A DNA stretch of 64,000 bases from Fragum whitleyi (GCA_948146395.1 OX411556.1:29711056-29775055); one strand, 5' to 3'. Shown: positions 20,816 to 33,083, counted from the first letter of the stretch. Notes: a model not told the origin generated them from the sequence alone. Program-made: numbers and translations.

Positions 20816-21084
20816 TTCAAATTCTCAGAAACTATGAATGATTTTAACTCCAATCTTGTCTTGTCTTGTTTATCAGATAGAGGTGATCCATAACTTTGTT
20901 TAATGCCAAAACTTTTGAAAATCATTAGAAATAAAGAATGACTTGCATATTTCTTAAAAGCTCAAAAATCATATAAAAAAAATGAAAAATGCACAAGTCC
21001 TTGAAACATGACCCAACCCTTCTATGCCCATATTTATGATATAAGAGGAGATGTCATTCTAAGATTTCATAGTGAAGGGACCTA

Positions 21085-21183
21085 ACGAGTCATTGTGTGC
21101 GAGAAATACCAGGAATCCTTTGTTAGTACTGTTGGCTCTGTGATATGACTGAAGGATTGTTAAGAGCAGCATTAAAGCCCTCG
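21085..21183 (+). mobile_element. SINE 3' fragment
   Basis: GAGAAATACCAGGAATCC, TTGTTAG, ATATGACTGAAGGATTGTTA and a GCATTAAAGCCC end are the SINE 3' domain. It stops just before the HINE at 21195. Confidence 0.7.
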
Positions 21184-21194
21184 CCTGTGTTTGT

Positions 21195-21916
21195 GATTAT
21201 TATACCCCCCACCTACGAAGTAGAGGGGGGTATATTGGTTTCACCATGTCTGTCTGTCTGTCCATCCGTCCATCCATCCATCCGTCCATCTGTCCATCCG
21301 TGCGTAGACCTTTTCGTTTCCGGACTCTTACTCAAGAACCAAATGACCTACAATCATGAAACTTTATACAAATGTTCCTTATGACCCAAGGAAGTGCCCT
21401 ATTGTTTTTGAGTCATGTAGGTCAAAGGTCAAGGTCACAGTCAGCCTTTATTCAATTTTCTTTTCCGGACTCTAACTCAAGAACCAAGAGGCCTACAAAC
21501 ATGAAACTTTATACAAATTTTCCTTATGACCCAACGAAGTGCCCTATGGTTTTTGGGTCATGTAGGTCAAAGGTCAAGGTCACAGTCAGCCTTTGTTCAA
21601 TTTTCGTTTCCGGACTCTAACTCTAAAACCAAGTGACCTACAAGCATGAAACTTTATGCAAATGTTGCTTATGATCCAAGGAAGTGCCCTATTGTTTTTG
21701 GGTCATATAGGTCAAAGGTCAAGGTCACAGTCAATTTTTGTTCAATTTTTATTTCTGGACTCTTAACTAAAAAACCAAGCGACCTAGAATCATGAAACTT
21801 CATGCAAATGCTACATATGACCTCAATATTAGTTACAAACACATCATGCACTAATAGCACTTGCAATCTGACAAAGGGCTTGTGGGGGGTATTAGTCCGC
21901 TCTGTGACAGTTCTAG
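21195..21916 (+). mobile_element. HINE-like element, family D
   Basis: The 5' end TTATTATACCCCCCACCTAC, with TAGAGGGGGGTATA closing a small hairpin, then TCTGTCTGTCC/TCCATCCATCCG microsatellite. Tandem monomers of 145 bp follow (CCGGACTC at 21320, 21465 and 21610). The 3' side has TTGTGGGGGGTAT, complementary to the 5' ATACCCCCCAC, then a short hairpin and the terminus TTCTAG|TTTT. It is compact and well preserved, and lies in a SMARCD intron. Confidence 0.82.
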
Positions 21917-24073
21917 TTTTCGAAAGGCAAGACATGATCTAAAATGACAATGTACGCAAAATCTAGACTTTTATTCTCAAAGATAAGCTTGAATTTGTCA
22001 TTTCAATATTTGGTAATACAAATTGTTATGATGCAATGATCTAAATATAGGCCTAACTTGAAGAATATTTATGAACTGCAACATTTTGGACTAATTTGAA
22101 TAGAGGGAATTACCTTCCCTTCTCGTGGGCATATTTCATGTGACCAAAATCTCATTTATATAAATTATTTTACACGGCAGATAATGCGTTTCCCAAAAAA
22201 AGAAAATGTTTGTTGATTAATTTGTATTTTTTTGTAACTTATCTTTCACAAGACTAGATAATGAATAATTATCCAAAGACTGTTCATGAAATGGCGATCT
22301 TTTTTTTACCCTAAATGCAGACTGGTGCTTTAAACCTGATCCAAACAAACAATACAATACTTTTGTGCTGATCTCTAAAAAACAGGTTGATTACTTCATA
22401 AAAATTTAAGGATATATTTGCTTCCTATTGCAAGTGCCAATTAATTTACAGGCACCAAACAAAAGCTTTGTGCTGACAAATAGATAAAATGCTTTAGTGA
22501 ATAATCACAGATTTTGATTTCAGAAAAAAAGAGGAAATCATTTAAATTATAGGGTACATGTAGGTACGAAAATCATTTAAATTTAGGACATAAAACCCCC
22601 GTTAAATTTCAAGAGAAAAGGGCCTTATTTAATTTTGCCAATATCTGAGTTTGAGTTCAGGTGAGTCAATAAGGACCATTATAGTCCCCTTTATTCATGG
22701 TTTTTATGTGCTTGTACTTTAAAAAATTTGGATTTTTAAGTTATAAAGAATGTACTTTATGTTTATTGATTATTATGGAAAACGGGTCAAGAGGTTACAT
22801 ATTAACCTTTCGGATAATGATTGTCCCAAATTTTTGTGAGGTCATAGACCTTTTGAGTAACCTTTTCGACCTTTTAGTTGGTTATAAAGATGAGTTATCA
22901 AAAACCTTTGTCTACATATACTTAGGGATATTGCTGATCTAAAAATGTTATTTTTTTATATACCCCTATGTTGTGGGTACTCATTCGAATTGTCTCAATG
23001 AGACAATTCCAATAAGAACCTTCAAAATAGAATTTAAGACTTTTTTTTGGAAGCCAGTTTATCCCCTATATCTGAAGCTTTGATGGAGGTATTTTGTGCT
23101 AAGGTTTCTTTAGTCAAGATGTCTCTGCCTGGTAGCTAAGTGTGTAGATGGTATTTTGCCCTCATGAGTTTAATTCCAAGCAAATTATTTTAAAGTGTTT
23201 TTAACATGTCACCATTTACACATTGTCATCATGTCAAGATATAATGCTCCTTATAAAATTATTGTGGCATAAACTTTGACAAAGGTATGTTTAGCTAATA
23301 ATATTTAAAAAGCAAGTACTTAAAGAGCCCCTCGTTTACTTAAGATTTGTTTCTTTTTACGAAATTCAGAATAATTTAAAAAAAATGAAGAATTTACTTC
23401 ACTAATCAGCATGAAATTTATGTTAGACATGGAGCTTAATTTGAATGAAGAATGAGCATGGGTTTGACTATTCCAACAATTACACAGGTGCGCCAATCAA
23501 AGACTCGGGCCAGTATTTGCATCCGTTTTGCACTTTACTTTGCACTTTTTAGATAGACAAGATCTGGAAGTCTGTAGACAGACAGTGATTTTATTTAACC
23601 GTGAGACTGGCTAGGCTTCAGATTGTGACGGCCTAGCTTATGTTGCAAATTGTTGGAAATGTCACTCACTGGCTCAAATGTAATACTGACTCACTTTGTC
23701 TAAAATCTTTCATGAGAATAAGTTATCTATAGGACATTAACATATATGGATTGTGGTTGATCCTTAAAGTACAAATTTGATATTAGCTAAGAGTGCAAAG
23801 GTCCTGAAAATTAAGCTAAGTTCTAGTGCTTAAAGGTTGTAAGTTATCATACATTGTATAGAAACTTACTATGTTTTGGAACGCTGACGATGATGTGTGA
23901 TGTGTAATATCGGTAACGATTCAGTGAAGATTTCATCATGACCGACTATCCTAAATCGATTGCATGTTTATATCACGCGTAAGCGCGATAAATACCCGTG
24001 ATCATGGGGAAAAAGTATTTCAAAGTTAACAAACTATATTTCTCTTGTTAGGTCATTGATTTAGGTCCTCTTA
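21917..24073. other. SMARCD intron, nothing recognised
   Basis: AT-rich DNA without a supported exon, RNA or repeat boundary. 22960-23015 has TATACCCC..TGGGTACTCATTCGAATTG, a possible HINE-end relic, also echoed at 29285-29345. A short inverted pair GAATTGTCTCAATGAGACAATTC is at 22987-23009. Confidence 0.5.
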
Positions 24074-24320
24074 TTAACCTTTGTCATGCTGAACCCGGAA
24101 TATTCCTGCTTTGACAGGAGCTATAGACAAACATCAGCCTGCACATATGTGCAGTCTGATGTTAGTCTACGCCACCTGTTTCTCACTTTCAAACCCGAAT
24201 TGTCAATAGATTTAGTTTTTCAAATTAAAATTGACCTACAGTTGGTACTTTCAGTGCTTTATGCTCTTTGATTTTGATTAAAATTTTTAGTCAAAATTTA
24301 TTCAGCATGATAAGGGTTAA
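24074..24320. mobile_element. piggyBac-like TTAA MITE, copy 5
   Basis: TTAACCTTTGTCATGCTGAA at the left and TTCAGCATGATAAGGGTTAA at the right, 247 bp. The internal palindrome CTGCACATATGTGCAG sits between ATCAGC and CTGATGT. It is very close to copies 1 and 2. Confidence 0.88.
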
Positions 24321-24763
24321 AGTTTCTTTTTTCCTGCACTGCCCAAGGTGGGTGTATCATGGCAGCATCTTTTATACCTGTTTTTCTGTGCATTCATTTC
24401 TTCTTTGCACAATTCCATCATTTATGCAAGGATTTCATGAAACTTTCACAGAATGTTCTATATCTTGAAACCATGTGTATATTGTTGCAGTGGGGTAGTA
24501 TTTCATTGTGACATGGATAAAGGGGCCATCATAAAAACAACAACTTTGTAATTAAATTCCTTCCACATTGATGAATGAGGCCTTCAGCAAATATTGTTTC
24601 AGATTGGCTGTATCATGTGTCAAAGAAAAGGGCCCAACCATTTACAAGTTCCTTGTTAATACAACTTCTACATTTATGAACGTGACTTTGAGAATATTGT
24701 TTCAGATTGGCTATATCATGTGTCAAAGAAAGGGGCTTCATTTACAATTTCGTTGTTAAAGCA

Positions 24764-25018
24764 GTTAGGCATAAGACTTCCAATCTGGCAGTCGTGCGTT
24801 TGATCCCCAGTGGGGGCAAATATCCTTTCCGACGTTTGTCTCTCAAAAATCAGTCAATATAATCATAAACCTATATGAGATAGCAGTCAGAGGCTAGGAA
24901 AGGGTGTAATGGTAGTACAGGTGAAAGAAATACCAGGAATCCATTGTTAGGTGCTCCGGCCACTGCGATATAACTGCGAAATTGTTGATGGTGGTGTAAA
25001 AACCCATTCAAACAAATC
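24764..25018 (+). mobile_element. tRNA-derived SINE, 5'-shortened
   Basis: Starting at GTTAGGCATAAGACTTCCAA it has a B-box-like CGTTTGATCCCC, GGCAAATATCCTTTCC, the body (GGAGGCTAGGAAAGG variant, AATACCAGGAATCCA) and the end AAAACCCATTCAAACAAATC. It shares its head with the 50054 copy. Confidence 0.82.
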
Positions 25019-25309
25019 GTTGTTAATACAACTGCTACACTTATGAATATGACCCTGTTTCAAGTTGGCTTATATCATGTGTGTCATATAAAAGGTAGCT
25101 TCCATATAAATTTTCTTGACCTTACATAACAGTTTAAAAAATACCATGCAATTCTTACATTTGGCAATTTATTGAATAATTATTAATTATTATAATTATA
25201 AGAGGAAAAAAATCATGTTAGGGAAGAGTTATTATGGGAAAGAAGACAACACATCTTAAATAAATGTCCTCTTTCACAATGCTCTCCCAAATATAACAGC
25301 CTGTCCTGC

Positions 25310-25440
25310 GTTAAAGGTGACAAAACATGGCAACTATTTACAAATTACACCCTGCTTTGCATGCAAGTGTCTGTGCTAAGCTGGGCATAATTTTCAAAAC
25401 AGTTTGCCATGTTTTGTCTTCCTGAAGGCAGGGCTTGGCT
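25310..25440. repeat. Hairpin repeat with CCTGC..GCAGG ends (copy 1)
   Basis: CAAAACATGGCAACTATTTA at the left is matched by CAGTTTGCCATGTTTTG at the right, around CCCTGCTTTGCATGCAAG. A similar element is at 40335-40445. Confidence 0.55.
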
Positions 25441-25524
25441 CCGTTAAGATTTAATTTTAGACACCTTGATTTCATAAGTTGTGAGTCAAATAGACTGTAA
25501 ATATAAATTGTATTTTGAGGGTTA

Positions 25525-25583
25525 AGTGCAAGTCTGTACTAAGTGTATATACATTGTATATACACTTAGTACAGTCTTGCACT
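25525..25583. repeat. Short palindrome, GTGCAA..TTGCAC family (copy 2)
   Basis: GTGCAAGTCTGTACTAAGTG against CACTTAGTACAGTCTTGCAC: the arms match except for one base, around a TATATACATTGTATATA centre. It ends ACTGAT. Confidence 0.75.
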
Positions 25584-25923
25584 GATTCCTCCATTTGTCT
25601 TGAGATTTAGACTTGTGGTATATTGCCTGTGGTAAAGCGGTTTAGCATTGGCTTTGACATCAAGAGTACCAAAGTTCAATTCTTGGAAGTGGCTGTCAGT
25701 CTTCAAATACTTTTGAAGGACAATGCACAAAAATGACCCCTGTACTGATACAGTTTCGTGAAAGCAGAATCAATGGGGATTTATCCAAGATGTAAGAACA
25801 TTGTTCATGGTTAATGTAAAAATAAATACTTTACAAGACTTCATTCACACAAAGTTGGTGTAAAAGCCTGCTTTCTAGGATCTCCCCTTCTTATCAAGCC
25901 CACTTGGGGTGAGTAAGAAACAG

Positions 25924-27423
25924 TTTTTAGCTCCACTGGCCGAAAGGCCAGCGGGCTATTGTCATGGCCGGGTGTGTTGTCTGTGCGTGCATCTGTGGGT
26001 CCGTCTGTCCGTAAACTTTAATTTTAAAAATCTTCTCCTCATAAGGTACAGGATGGATTTCAATCAAATTTCACAGGAATGTTCCTTGGGTGACTCTCTA
26101 TCAGATTCCTTCAAAGAATTTTAATCCGTTGAAAATCGTGGCTGTAGTAGGCGTGGCTAATTTCCATATATGGTAATAGGTGGCTTTTCTCAGAAACTAA
26201 TTGATGGATATAAACCAAACTTCACATGAATTATCCTTGAATGATCCTCAATCAGTCTACTAAAAATTATTGTGATCAGATGAAAAATGTGTGTTTTATT
26301 GGCAGAGGTCATTTCTCTATATGTTATATAGTGGAAACTTTGAAAATCATTTTCTCAGAACCTAATTAATGGATAACAACCAAATTTCATTTGAATGATT
26401 CTTTAGTGATCCTTTACAAGTCTGTAAATATATATTGTGATCAGATGAAAAATGTGTGATTTATGGGCGGAGGTTATTTCTCTATATATTATATTGTGAA
26501 AACTTTGAAAATCATTTACTCAGAATCTAACTGATGGATATCAACCAAATTTTACTGGAATGATTCTTTAGAGATCCTTTTTAAGCCTGCAAAATATTAT
26601 TGTGATCAGATGCAAAATATGTATTTTATTTTAAGAGGTCATTTCTTTTGATATGTTATATGGTGTAATATCTAATATAGGGTAAAACAAACTTTATTTA
26701 AAGTTTAAACAGATGGATTTCAACCAAATATCATGGGAATTTCACTTCTGTGAAGTTATATCAGGCTGCAAAAAATATTTATTAGATGAACAGCATGCTT
26801 TTTATTGTCAGCGGACATTTAACATATAAAGTGAATATTTGATCACCTAAATGATTAATTTTTTAGACTCATTGAATTTAATAGGTGTAAAGATTGTAGG
26901 TTAGAAGAAACATAAGCTTTGTTGAAATCCAAATGTGTAGAAACATTAGGTAAAAAAGAGAGCCTGAGATACCCCCTGAGAGTAACTGGTCAGTTTAGTT
27001 GAACAAAGGGTGACTGCACAAAGAGGACAAGTGTTGTAAAGTGGCCTTCTGGGGTTCAGAGTGGGGAAGAAAGTGCTTAGTTGACTGCACTCTATGGCAT
27101 TGGGCAGATTGATATATGTGATTTAATATTTTACTTCTTATTATCATTAGTTAGAATTTTGTTTTGATGACAAACAAATATTTTGAAGTAACACCCTTTT
27201 AGTGGTGTTTTATGAAAAGCAGAAATATCTGCAATCATAATTTTGTGGACAAAGTACCAGTTTATTGTGCAGTAACATTCTGTTAGTGTTGAAATTTTTA
27301 TTTTTGGATTTTAAACAAATTTCACTGGAATGATCCTTGTTTTATACAGCCTTATTATCCTCTAATAATCATTATCAGGATATTCAGGCCTGTGGAGAGA
27401 ATCAGGCGCTCAAACGCCTCTAG
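25924..27423 (+). mobile_element. HINE-like element, family A, copy 1
   Basis: TTTTTAGCTCCACTGGCCG starts a 5' hairpin (CTGGCCGAAAGGCCAG), then TCTGTGCGTGC/GTCCGTCTGTCC microsatellite, then monomers of about 165 bp (TTTTCTCAGAAACTAATTGA, ATTGTGATCAGATGAAAAAT, GCGGAGGTTATTTCTC). The 3' part has GGCCTGTGGAGAG (the inverted repeat of the start), then hairpin GGCG..CGCC and TCTAG|TT. The 3' hairpin sequence differs from other family A copies while the structure is kept. Confidence 0.8.
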
Positions 27424-27516
27424 TTACAATTCATAATGACAGTTCAAGGTTTAGGCCTCAATCTAATTGCTGGTCTGCATGTCGGTCTATAAGTCTAACT
27501 TTGTCAGAATAATTTC

Positions 27517-29224
27517 ATTATACCCCCGCAAAACGAATGTTTTCGGGGGTATACTGGAATCAGCCTGTCTGTCTGTCCGTCCGTCTGTGCGTCTGTCCGT
27601 CTGTCCATCCGATGTAATGGTAGTACTGGCGTGAGAAATACCAGGAATCCATTGTTAGGTGCTCCAGCCGCCGCGATATAACTGAAATAATGTTGAAAGC
27701 GGCGTAAAACCCCATTCAATCAACCGTCTGTCCATCCGTCTGTGGACACAAATAGTAGTAAATTTGTGTCGCGAACTTCTTCAGTTTTCCTTCAAAAGCC
27801 TTGAAACTTTATAGAAACATTCATCACATGTTGAAGTTTTGCAAGACGCAATTTTCAGGTCCCAACTTCCCCTGGTTCATGAATTATCTCCCCTTGAACT
27901 TAGACATTTTTTCCTATTTGTTACCATGTACTTATCATTTTGTGTCGCAAACTCCTCCTTCAGTTTTCCTTCAAAAGCCTTGAAACTTTATAGAAACATT
28001 CATCACATGTTTAAGTTTTGCAAGACACAATTTTCAGGTCCCAACTTCCCCTGGTTCATGAATTATCTCCCCTTGAACTTAGACATTTTTTCCTATTTGT
28101 TACCATGTACTTATCATTTTGTGTCGCAAACTCCTCCTTCAATTTTCATTCAATAGTTATGAAATATTATACAAACATTCATCACAAGTTGAAGTTTTGC
28201 AAGACGCAAATTGCAAGTCTCGATTCCCCCTGGTTCATGAATTATCTCCCCTTGATCTTAAGACATTTTTTTTCTATTTGTTACCATTTACTTATGATTT
28301 TGTGTCGCAAACTCCTCCGTCAATTTTCATTCAATAGTTATGAAATATTATACAAACATTCATCACAAGTTGAAGTTTTGCAAGACGCAAATTGCAAGTC
28401 TCGATTCCCCCTGGTTCATGAATTATTTCCCCTTAAACTTAGACATTTTTATCTATTTGTTACCATGTACTTATCATTTTGTGTTGCAAACTCCTACTTC
28501 AATTTTCATTCAATTGTAATGAAACATTATGCAAATATTAATCACAAGTTGAAGTTTTGCAAGAGGCTAATTTCAAGTGTCAACCCCACTAGGTTCATGA
28601 ATAATGTCCCCTTGATCTTAAGACATTTTTTTTCTATTTGTTACAATGTACTTATAATTTTGTGACGCAAACTCCTCCTTTAATTTTCATTCAATAGTTA
28701 TGAAACATTATACAAACAATTATCACATGTTGAAGTTTTGCAAGACACAAATTTCAAGTGTCAACTCCCCCAGGTTCATGTGTTATCTAGCCTTGAACTT
28801 TGAAATTTTTTTCCTATTTGTTTCCATGTACTTATAATTTTGTGTCGCAAACTCCTCCTGCAATTTCCATTCAATAGTAATGAAACAGTATACAGACATT
28901 TATCACATGTTGAAGTTTTGCAAGACACAAATTTTAAGTGTAAACTCCCACAGGTTTATGAATTATCTCCCCTTGAACTTAAGACATTTTTTTTTTTTTG
29001 AACACATATACTTGTAATTTTGTTTCCCAAACTCCTCCTTCAGTTTTCCTTCAATAGCTTGAAAACATTTATCACATGTGTCAGTTTTGCAAGACGCAAT
29101 TTAGAGGTCTCAAATCCAAGAGTTATCTTTATATTTGAAGCATTTTTTGCTTCTTCTGTCAAAGTATCTCTTTCTCTGAAAGCACTTGCGGGGGTATTAA
29201 GTCACATTCAGTGACAAGCTCTAG
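27517..29224 (+). mobile_element. HINE-like element, family C, with SINE insertion
   Basis: The 5' end ATTATACCCCCGCAAAACG folds onto TTTTCGGGGGTATA, followed by CTGTCCGTCCGTC. The body has about eight 180-bp monomers (TGTGTCGCAAACTCCTCC at 27941, 28121, 28301 and so on). The 3' side has CTTGCGGGGGTATTAA (inverse of the 5' end), hairpin GTCACATTCAGTGAC and AAGCTCTAG|TTT. Because 180 is divisible by three, the monomers give a 215-codon frame (28018-28665) with a 60-residue peptide repeat; it is not a gene. Confidence 0.82.
27605..27722 (+). mobile_element. SINE 3' half inserted in a HINE microsatellite
   Basis: GTAATGGTAGTACTGGCGTG, AATACCAGGAATCC, GTGCTCCAGCCGCCGCG, AATGTTGAAAGCGGCG, CCCATTCAATCAA. 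Both flanks are CGTCTGTCCATCC microsatellite, so a 5'-truncated SINE landed in the family C 5' repeat. Confidence 0.8.
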
Positions 29225-29436
29225 TTTACTGATGGGTTTTAGAATGAAGCACCACCCAGTCTAAAATAGCAATTTCTCAATGATACTATGTTCTGGGTAC
29301 TTATTTGAATTGATGAGATGATTTATATAAGTACCCACAACAAAGAGTTTTTGGTGTAATGATAGAAATACTTTTATCTGAATCTCAAAATACCCCTGCT
29401 ACCTGTAACTCTGCCATCTACCATAAAATATTACAG

Positions 29437-29463
29437 GCTCATCCTCCAAAACTAAAGATTCAG
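29437..29463 (+). CDS. Candidate 27-nt SMARCD microexon
   Basis: TTACAG|..CAG|GTAAGA encloses 27 nt in the intron between SMARCD exons at 20209 and 33084. Read in the required phase (1 in, 1 out) it has no stop and would add nine residues, SSSKTKDSG in context, within the disordered N-terminus. The donor is strong but the acceptor pyrimidine tract is weak. It may be a chance pair of splice-like sites. Confidence 0.25.
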
Positions 29464-29684
29464 GTAAGAGGTTGGAATGCAGCTTTTCAAAAGCTTTATT
29501 GTTTATATTGAATTGTATGGTGTTTAGAATTATAGCTCACTTGAGTACAAAGATGCTTATACTGAGCTTTTGTGATCCTTGACTGTCTGTCATCTGCCAT
29601 TGATAAGTTAACTGGGAGTCTAGGGTACGGTACCGTACCACAGTTTTCACTCAAGCTAAATCATTGGTAAGAATTTTTGTAAGG

Positions 29685-29917
29685 GCATTAGGATTGACTT
29701 GTTCGATACCCGTTTGTGGCACTCAGCCTTTCTGGCTATTTGTCTTACACGATTGGGTTGATAATCGTAGTCCACAGTGGGATAGCAGCTGGAGGCTAGG
29801 AAAGGACGTGATGGTAGTACTGGTGTGAGAAATACCAGGAATCCATAGTTAGGTGCTCCAGCCTCCACAATATGGCTGAAATAATGTTAAAAGCGATGTA
29901 AAACCCCATTCAAAAAG
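29685..29917 (+). mobile_element. tRNA-derived SINE, diverged
   Basis: GTTCGATACCCGTTTGTGGC, ACTCAGCCTTTCTGGC, ATTGGGTTGATAATCGTAG, GGAGGCTAGGAAAGGACG, AATACCAGGAATCCA, GTGCTCCAGCC, AAAACCCCATTCAAA. Confidence 0.8.
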
Positions 29918-31004
29918 TATTTACCCATAGTATGTATCTGATAATCTTGTAGACGAAAAATATTAATCATGTAAAGCAAGTGTGTAGAAATATGTAAAGC
30001 AGGAGTGTAGAAATATATAAGGCAGGAGTGTAGAAATATGATACTTTGTCCATGATGAAAACTGATCTTGCCCACAAAAAACCCCAATGAAATTAGAGTA
30101 AATTTTTTTTTTAAAGAAGAAAATGCTGGAACCTAGCATGTCCTTCTTTTAAAAAAAAAGTTTTTTACCTTTTGATATAAACAGTTGCATTATTTATCTT
30201 TCTGATCTTTTTAGTTCAATTACAAGATTTGCCCTGGTATTGACTTGTCAATGGATAAGCTGCCCAGAAAAATGAACTTAATGAACAAGTTGGGCATGGG
30301 AATTCTTCACTCATGTTTAAGGATAATATTGAAAAAATGATCTGATGTTATTGATTTTTGGTCATTTTTAAGTTGTAGTTTCATACATCTTTGTCAAATA
30401 AGAACTCTGGTGAGTGATATAGGGCCATTTAGTTCCTCCTGTTGAACTTGCTTTCAGTTGTAGTTTGCTATTTTTATGTCCAAAATGAAACTGCTGAGGA
30501 TGGCTTAAGCTAGTAATGATTTATAGCTGAATGCATAGTAAGCAAAGAGTGATTCATCCATAGACATAATTCTTTAATTTGCTAGACAAAAGAAATGAAA
30601 ACTTGGTTTATGAGTGGAAAACAAGTGCTAGATCATTTTAGTTGTGGACTCTTTAATGTAAACTTTTGAGTTTTGAACTCTGTTGTAGCTACAGGGTCAG
30701 TCTTTGATGTTTTGCATTATTTCCATGAAATAGCCCTGTATTAATCCAAATTCCTCTTTAGAATTAAGATTAAACATATTTAAGGCAGTGAACCCATAAA
30801 TGTTCTGCATTATTTCGGAACTCTTTCACTATGTTAACTGAGGTTTCCTAATGAAAATCATAAGGAAAACTCAGATCACACTGTTCAAGTTCATTACTTC
30901 GAAAAAAAGAGGAACTATCACAGGTCTACTGCCTTAACTTGAATCATGTGACTCTTGATCTTTGTCTAAGTCACCTGATTATGCTTAATTTGGCTACAAA
31001 ATTA

Positions 31005-31128
31005 AGGCTAGGAAAGGATGTAATGGTAGTACAGGTTTTAGAAAAACGGGAATCCATTGTTAGGTCTCCAGCTGCTGTGATAAAACTGAAAGATTGTTGA
31101 AAGTGGTGTAAAGCCTCATTCAAAAAAA
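31005..31128 (+). mobile_element. SINE 3' fragment
   Basis: GGCTAGGAAAGGATGTAATG, GGAATCCATTGTTAG, CTGAAAGATTGTTGAAAG, CCTCATTCAAAAAAACAAAC. No tRNA head. Confidence 0.75.
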
Positions 31129-31387
31129 CAAACAAAATTAATAGGAGTAATTTTCAGGAGAAATCTTGGCCTCCTCAATTATGCCTTTCAGTTCTTTGAT
31201 TTCAGTGTGATTCTGAGAATAAATTTGTATTTACCGTAACAAAGATTAATTATATAAAATTGATAGCAAGTTAAAGCTTGGATGTCTTAGTCAAGCAAGT
31301 ATTTATTGCTCCATATTCACTTGATGAAGCTTTTTAGTTTGAGTGAGCTTTTTATCCAAGGCATGTCTTGAACCATTTGTGAAAAAA

Positions 31388-31620
31388 ATTCAAGTGCTTG
31401 AATTTCCTAGAATGTAAAGAGGTAAAAAAACCAGACAGATTCTTGAATGTTCTAGAATGTTTAAGAGGTAGTTCAAGAGCTTCTAGAATTTCTTCTTGAA
31501 CTTCTAGAACTGGTTCAAGAACTAGTTCTTGAAGTTCTTGAACTGCCATTCAACCTTATAGAATGATCAAGAAACAGTTCTTGATATTTTCACATTCTAG
31601 AACATTGAAAAACCAGTTCT
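31388..31620. repeat. Dense TTCTTGAA/TTCTAGAA palindrome cluster
   Basis: Repeated TTCnnGAA units (TTCTAGAA, TTCTTGAA, TTCAAGAA) spaced one to a dozen or more bases apart over about 230 bp. Each unit is the core of a heat-shock-element palindrome, but the spacing is irregular, so this may be a degenerate simple repeat. It lies in a SMARCD intron. Confidence 0.55.
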
Positions 31621-32141
31621 TGATCATAGGTGTTTTAAAGATTGGTTTTGAAAGAAAGCCAACATAAAGCATATTATTATAGCATGGCTTTATTGATTCA
31701 TTACTTGACAGGATATTTTAGTTATATTTCTTTCTTACAAGCTTAAGGACAAAATGAATTTTCTTTGTCTTGATAACACTAAGCAAGATATAGTTGTCAT
31801 TTTGAAAATTATGAAGAATGTGCGTATGTGTGTCTGTCTGTTTTTTGCCTTGGGCACTGTCACTCGGACGAATATCTTGCAGTCAAGAATGGGCACCAAT
31901 TGCGGTGGTCTTGTTTTGATGCAGATCTTTAAAAAAACATCTAGCATCCAGCTTCAGGCTTCCATAGGTAGTGCTCATGCTGCAATTCAGATAAATAGCA
32001 GTGGCTGTTAATGTTACGGCTAATGTTTTATAGATTTCATTTTGTAACGGCTAGTGTGTTGAAGATTTCATTTTGTGATTTGCATGTTGAAAATTTTTTA
32101 TATTTTCTAAAAGTCAATTCATGTGTGTGCAAAATGTGATA

Positions 32142-32390
32142 TTAACCCTTGTCATTCTGAATAAAAAACCTTGGCAATATCATATATAAATCAAAGTGCT
32201 AAAAGCTCTATAATTCCTACTTGTGATTCAGCATTTGATTTTGAAAATATGATTTCTGAAACTTTTCTGGTTTAAAAAGGAAAAACAGGTGGTATCGGCA
32301 GAGATCAGACTGCACATGTGTGCAGGCTGATCTTCGGCTATGCCTGCTGCCAAAGCAGGAATATTCCGGGATCAGCATGACAAGGGTTAA
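32142..32390. mobile_element. piggyBac-like TTAA MITE, copy 6 (inverted orientation)
   Basis: TTAACCCTTGTCATTCTGAA at the left and GATCAGCATGACAAGGGTTA plus A at the right, 249 bp. The palindrome GATCAGACTGCAC..GTGCAGGCTGATC is present, and the interior matches copies 1, 2 and 5 in reverse. Confidence 0.85.
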
Positions 32391-32755
32391 AGTAAGCAAT
32401 CTTTGATTTGTATTTTGCACTAATGGATAAACTACAGTGCTGGATATTGTCTGCACCAATTTTTGATCTCATGAAATATTTTCGTAGTTTTAGATTCATA
32501 GTAAATTACAGTCTTTACCAAAAGCTATTGTGAGTCTGTATAGATAAAACTTAAACTGATGGTTTTGAATTAGTATGAGTATAGAATTATGAACAAATGA
32601 ATAGTTGTAATGTTATGTCTTTTAGTCTTCTAAGAACTTTTGAATTTGTTGGGTATTCAACTTCCTACACTAAGTGTGACTATTGACTGGAAATTTATCA
32701 GAGATTGTTTTTTAAAAATGGAGCTTCTTGTCTTGTATTTACCATTTTACATATT

Positions 32756-32985
32756 TATACCCCCCTTTGAAAAAGAGGGGTAAATTGTTTTGCACTTGTT
32801 GGTCAGTGTGTCTATTGGTCTGTCATCTGTAGACCATTTTTGTCTATAGGTGGATAAAGATCTTATTAAGGAAAAGTGCAGTGTACAAGAACCATAACTC
32901 AACTTTTCGTATTTTTTGAGTTATTGCCCTTTGTTAATTGACAAAGAACATGTCATCGACCTACTCTAATGGGGGGCATAAATGT
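32756..32985 (+). mobile_element. HINE-like fragment
   Basis: TTTATACCCCCCTTTG with GAGGGGTAAATTG closing a hairpin, then GTCTATTGGTCTGTC and one monomer-like stretch, ending near GGGGGGCATAAATG. There is no clear 3' hairpin. It ends about 100 bp before a SMARCD exon. Confidence 0.5.
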
Positions 32986-33083
32986 TTTACAAACACCTCT
33001 GGCTTGTTTCAAGACTAATTGTGTCCAGCACTTATTCAGGAAGCATAAACAAACACTGACAAATCTTATTTTGTTTTATAAAG

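Noticed and set aside
28018..28665. 215-codon protein-coding gene
   Set aside because: The frame runs through 180-bp tandem monomers of a family C element and is open because the period is divisible by three.
27517..29224. CRISPR-like array
   Set aside because: Units are contiguous 180-bp tandem repeats without unique spacers, in a eukaryotic transposon.
31754..32011. 85-codon plus-strand frame
   Set aside because: No splice support, family similarity or composition bias; treated as chance.
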